Assembly: GCA_023388385.1 (NCBI GenBank)
Contig: JAEWGK010000186.1
Location: 1-7,234, forward strand
DNA: 7,234 bases
Direction of reading: 5' to 3'
DNA from: Actinomycetes bacterium
GTDB taxonomy: Bacteria > Actinomycetota > Actinomycetes > Mycobacteriales > Mycobacteriaceae
A program made the position numbers and the translations under genes. This document shows, piece by piece, positions 5,276 to 7,234 of the stretch. Every line of letters begins with the position of its first letter. Within the stretch, counting starts at the first letter, position 1. Under the pieces are notes generated by a model. That model searched no databases and was not told where the DNA came from. It worked only from the letters and a program-made list of their open reading frames with translations.

Positions 5276-6889
5276 ATGCCCACCGCTTCGATGCCGACCA
5301 CCATGACGTCCCGGGAGCGCTTCCGGGAGCTGGGGCGCGACCACCGCGTCGTGCCCGTCGTGAAGAAGGTCCTCGCCGACGGGGAGACGGCGCTCACCGT
5401 GTACCGGAAGCTCGCCGCCGACCGCCCGGGGACGTTCCTGCTGGAGTCCGCCGACGTCGGCGAGTCGTGGTCGCGCTGGAGCCTCATCGGGTGCGGCACC
5501 TCCGCGGCGCTGACCGTCGTCGACGGCGAGGCCGCGTGGATCGGCCGTGTGCCCGCCGGCGCGCCGCAGGGCGGCGACCCGCTCGACGCCCTGCGCGACA
5601 CCCTGCGACTGCTGCACACGCAGCTGCCGCCGTTTCGCGACGACGATTCGGTGCCGCCGCTGACGTCGGGCCTGGTCGGGTACTTCGGCCATGACATCAT
5701 CCGCTTCATCGAGCGCAAGCTGCCGGACACGTGCGTCGACGACCTCGGTGTGCCGGAGATGGTGCAGCTGCTGGTGGAGGACCTCGCGGTCGTCGACCAT
5801 CACGAGGGCGCCGTGTGGCTCATCGCCAACCAGGTCAACTGGGATGGCTCCGCCGAGCGCATCGACGAGGCGTACGACGAGGCCGCCGCCCGCGTCGAGT
5901 TCATGCTCGAGCGCCTGTCGCGGCCGACCACCCTGCCGCCGACGGACGTCGAGCGCCCCGAGCCGGAGGTCCGCCGCCAGCGCACCGCCGAGGAGCACAA
6001 GCGCCGCATCGAGCTGTGCAAGGAGCACATCCGCGCCGGCGACGCCTTCCAGATCGTGCTGTCGCAGCGCTTTGAGATGGACACCGATGCTTCCGCGTTC
6101 GACATCTACCGCATGCTGCGCGCCACCAACCCCAGCCCGTACATGTTCCTGCTCAACGTGCCGGACGAGACGATGACGGAGACGGCTTTCCAGATCGTCG
6201 GGTCCTCGCCGGAGTCGCTGGTTGCGGTGCGCGACGGGGTCGTCGTCACGAACCCCATCGCCGGCACTCGCCCCCGCGGCGCCGACATGGACGAGGACCT
6301 GGCGCTCGAGCACGAGCTCCTCGCCGACGAGAAGGAGAACTCCGAGCACCTCATGCTCGTCGACCTCGGCCGCAACGACCTCGGCCGCGTGTGCGGCGCC
6401 GGCACCGTCGAAGTCCACGACTTCCGCCACGTCGAGCGCTACAGCCACGTGATGCACCTGGTCTCGACGGTGCGCGGCGAGCTTGACGACGCCCGGGGCC
6501 TCACCGCCGTCGACGCCTTCGCCGCGACGTTCCCGGCGGGCACCTTGTCGGGCGCGCCGAAGCCGTCGGCGCTGGCGATCATCGACAGGCTGGAGGACAC
6601 CCGCCGCGGGGTCTACGGCGGCACCGTCGGCTACTTCGACTTCCGCGGCAACACCGACCAGGCCATCGCCATCCGCTCCGGCCTGGTGAAGGACGGCACC
6701 GTCTACGTCCAGGCCGGCGGCGGCATCGTCGCCGACTCCGACCCGGACGCCGAGGACGCCGAGACCCGCAACAAGGCCGCCGCCGTCCTCCGCGCGGTCG
6801 CCGCCGCCCAGACCCTGCGGCCGGCGGTGGCGGGCGGTGCGGGGTCCGGCGTGACCGAAGATTCCGACTTCCGGGAGGAGCAGCAATGA
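5276..6889 (+). CDS. trpE: Anthranilate synthase component I TrpE
   Basis: TrpE turns chorismate into anthranilate, the committed step of tryptophan synthesis, using ammonia from a TrpG subunit not present here. The 537-residue protein has the N-terminal feedback motif [16 protein letters not shown] (54-69), whose LLES element is where tryptophan binds. The chorismate-binding C-terminal domain shows NPSPYMF (285-291), IAGTRPRG (328-335), [19 protein letters not shown] (354-372), [12 protein letters not shown] (His394), AGTLSGAPK (421-429) and [14 protein letters not shown] prefer ATG 5276 because it follows a -10 box by seven bases and the family begins shortly before TSRERF. Alternatives are ATG 5267, 5291 and 5303, and GTG 5216 with GGGAG four bases upstream, which would add 20 residues. 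I see no tryptophan-rich leader peptide or attenuator. The stop overlaps the next ATG. Confidence 0.95.
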   Translation: MPTASMPTTMTSRERFRELGRDHRVVPVVKKVLADGETALTVYRKLAADRPGTFLLESADVGESWSRWSLIGCGTSAALTVVDGEAAWIGRVPAGAPQGGDPLDALRDTLRLLHTQLPPFRDDDSVPPLTSGLVGYFGHDIIRFIERKLPDTCVDDLGVPEMVQLLVEDLAVVDHHEGAVWLIANQVNWDGSAERIDEAYDEAAARVEFMLERLSRPTTLPPTDVERPEPEVRRQRTAEEHKRRIELCKEHIRAGDAFQIVLSQRFEMDTDASAFDIYRMLRATNPSPYMFLLNVPDETMTETAFQIVGSSPESLVAVRDGVVVTNPIAGTRPRGADMDEDLALEHELLADEKENSEHLMLVDLGRNDLGRVCGAGTVEVHDFRHVERYSHVMHLVSTVRGELDDARGLTAVDAFAATFPAGTLSGAPKPSALAIIDRLEDTRRGVYGGTVGYFDFRGNTDQAIAIRSGLVKDGTVYVQAGGGIVADSDPDAEDAETRNKAAAVLRAVAAAQTLRPAVAGGAGSGVTEDSDFREEQQ

Positions 6890-7234
6890 CCGCCGACAAT
6901 TCGGACCCCGACCCGACCACGACGGAGGGTCCGGCGGGCGAAGGCTCCGTCGCAACGCCCGTCGCGGACGCCGATTCCCCGCGCAGGGACGCCGGCGACC
7001 GCAGGCCCGCGCTGGCCATGGCGCTGGTGGCGGTGTCGGCCATCGGGCTGTGGCTCGCGTCGCGCGGGACGTGGCTGACCGTGCGGACGGCCGACGACAA
7101 GGCCGGTGAATCCGTCATCGACATGGTCGGCGCGACGTGGGCGCCCGAGACCACCGCGCTCGTGCTGACGATGCTCGCCGGCGCGGCGGCGACGCTCATC
7201 CTCGGGTCCGCCGGACGGCGCATCGTCGGCGTGC
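6886..7234 (+). CDS. Trp biosynthesis-associated membrane protein, 3' truncated by the window
   Basis: ATG 6886 overlaps the trpE stop as ATGA, with GGAGGAG at 6874-6880 five bases before it, so translation is probably coupled to trpE. The 116 visible residues begin with an acidic, Pro/Ala-rich cytoplasmic-looking tail of about 40 residues. A membrane segment at about 41-59 follows ([19 protein letters not shown]), then a loop starting GTWLTVRT, then a second membrane segment at about 90-109. The pattern of a short helix followed by ASRGTWLTV, together with its place after trpE, matches the actinobacterial family of Trp-operon-associated membrane proteins (the Rv1610 type), whose function is unknown. 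The rest of the gene lies beyond the window, and trpC, trpB and trpA usually follow in relatives. Confidence 0.85.
   Translation, partial: MTADNSDPDPTTTEGPAGEGSVATPVADADSPRRDAGDRRPALAMALVAVSAIGLWLASRGTWLTVRTADDKAGESVIDMVGATWAPETTALVLTMLAGAAATLILGSAGRRIVGV

Overview
The window is a GC-rich actinobacterial segment with every supported gene on the + strand. It carries part of a histidine operon running directly into the start of a tryptophan gene group. Gene order is: end of an unidentified gene, hisH, bioF, hisA/priA, impA, hisF, hisI, trpE, and the start of the gene for a Trp-associated membrane protein. The hisH-hisA-impA-hisF-hisI order followed by trpE and its membrane-protein neighbour is typical of Mycobacteriales (Mycobacterium, Corynebacterium and relatives). 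A small extra gene just before hisH resembles the corynebacterial layout. My best guess is a high-GC Corynebacterium or close relative, inferred from remembered gene order and not from a database search.

Layout. Positions 1-102 are the last 33 codons of an upstream gene. A 125-bp gap (103-227) holds a repeated palindrome, a tandem 10-bp direct repeat with an 11-bp period, and a -10 box set so that transcription would begin at the hisH start codon. HisH (228-944) ends against a perfect 9-bp GC hairpin. bioF (995-2173) follows with its own apparently leaderless promoter and a BioQ-like operator over codons 4-8. The 144 bp between bioF and hisA carry a TATACT box and a possible leaderless 33-codon upstream ORF, whose stop codon overlaps the hisA ATG. 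hisA, impA and hisF each have a clear Shine-Dalgarno. hisI overlaps hisF by 4 nt (GTGA). A 68-bp gap with another -10/start-codon arrangement precedes trpE, and the last gene overlaps trpE by 4 nt (ATGA) and runs off the window.

How the genes work together. HisI converts PR-AMP to ProFAR, HisA/PriA isomerises ProFAR to PRFAR, and HisH plus HisF turn PRFAR into imidazole glycerol phosphate and AICAR. ImpA is an inositol-monophosphatase-family enzyme and might contribute phosphatase activity. TrpE starts tryptophan synthesis. The HisA protein keeps the Arg and Trp residues of PriA, the bifunctional HisA/TrpF enzyme. A mycobacterial-type trpE neighbourhood fits that, because such genomes usually lack a separate trpF.

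The unusual part is bioF, a biotin gene lodged between hisH and hisA. The sequence suggests a self-contained unit: hairpin before it, own promoter and biotin-type operator at its start, and a new promoter for hisA after it. I found no CRISPR array, mobile element, tRNA or rRNA, and no gene-free stretch over 300 bp.
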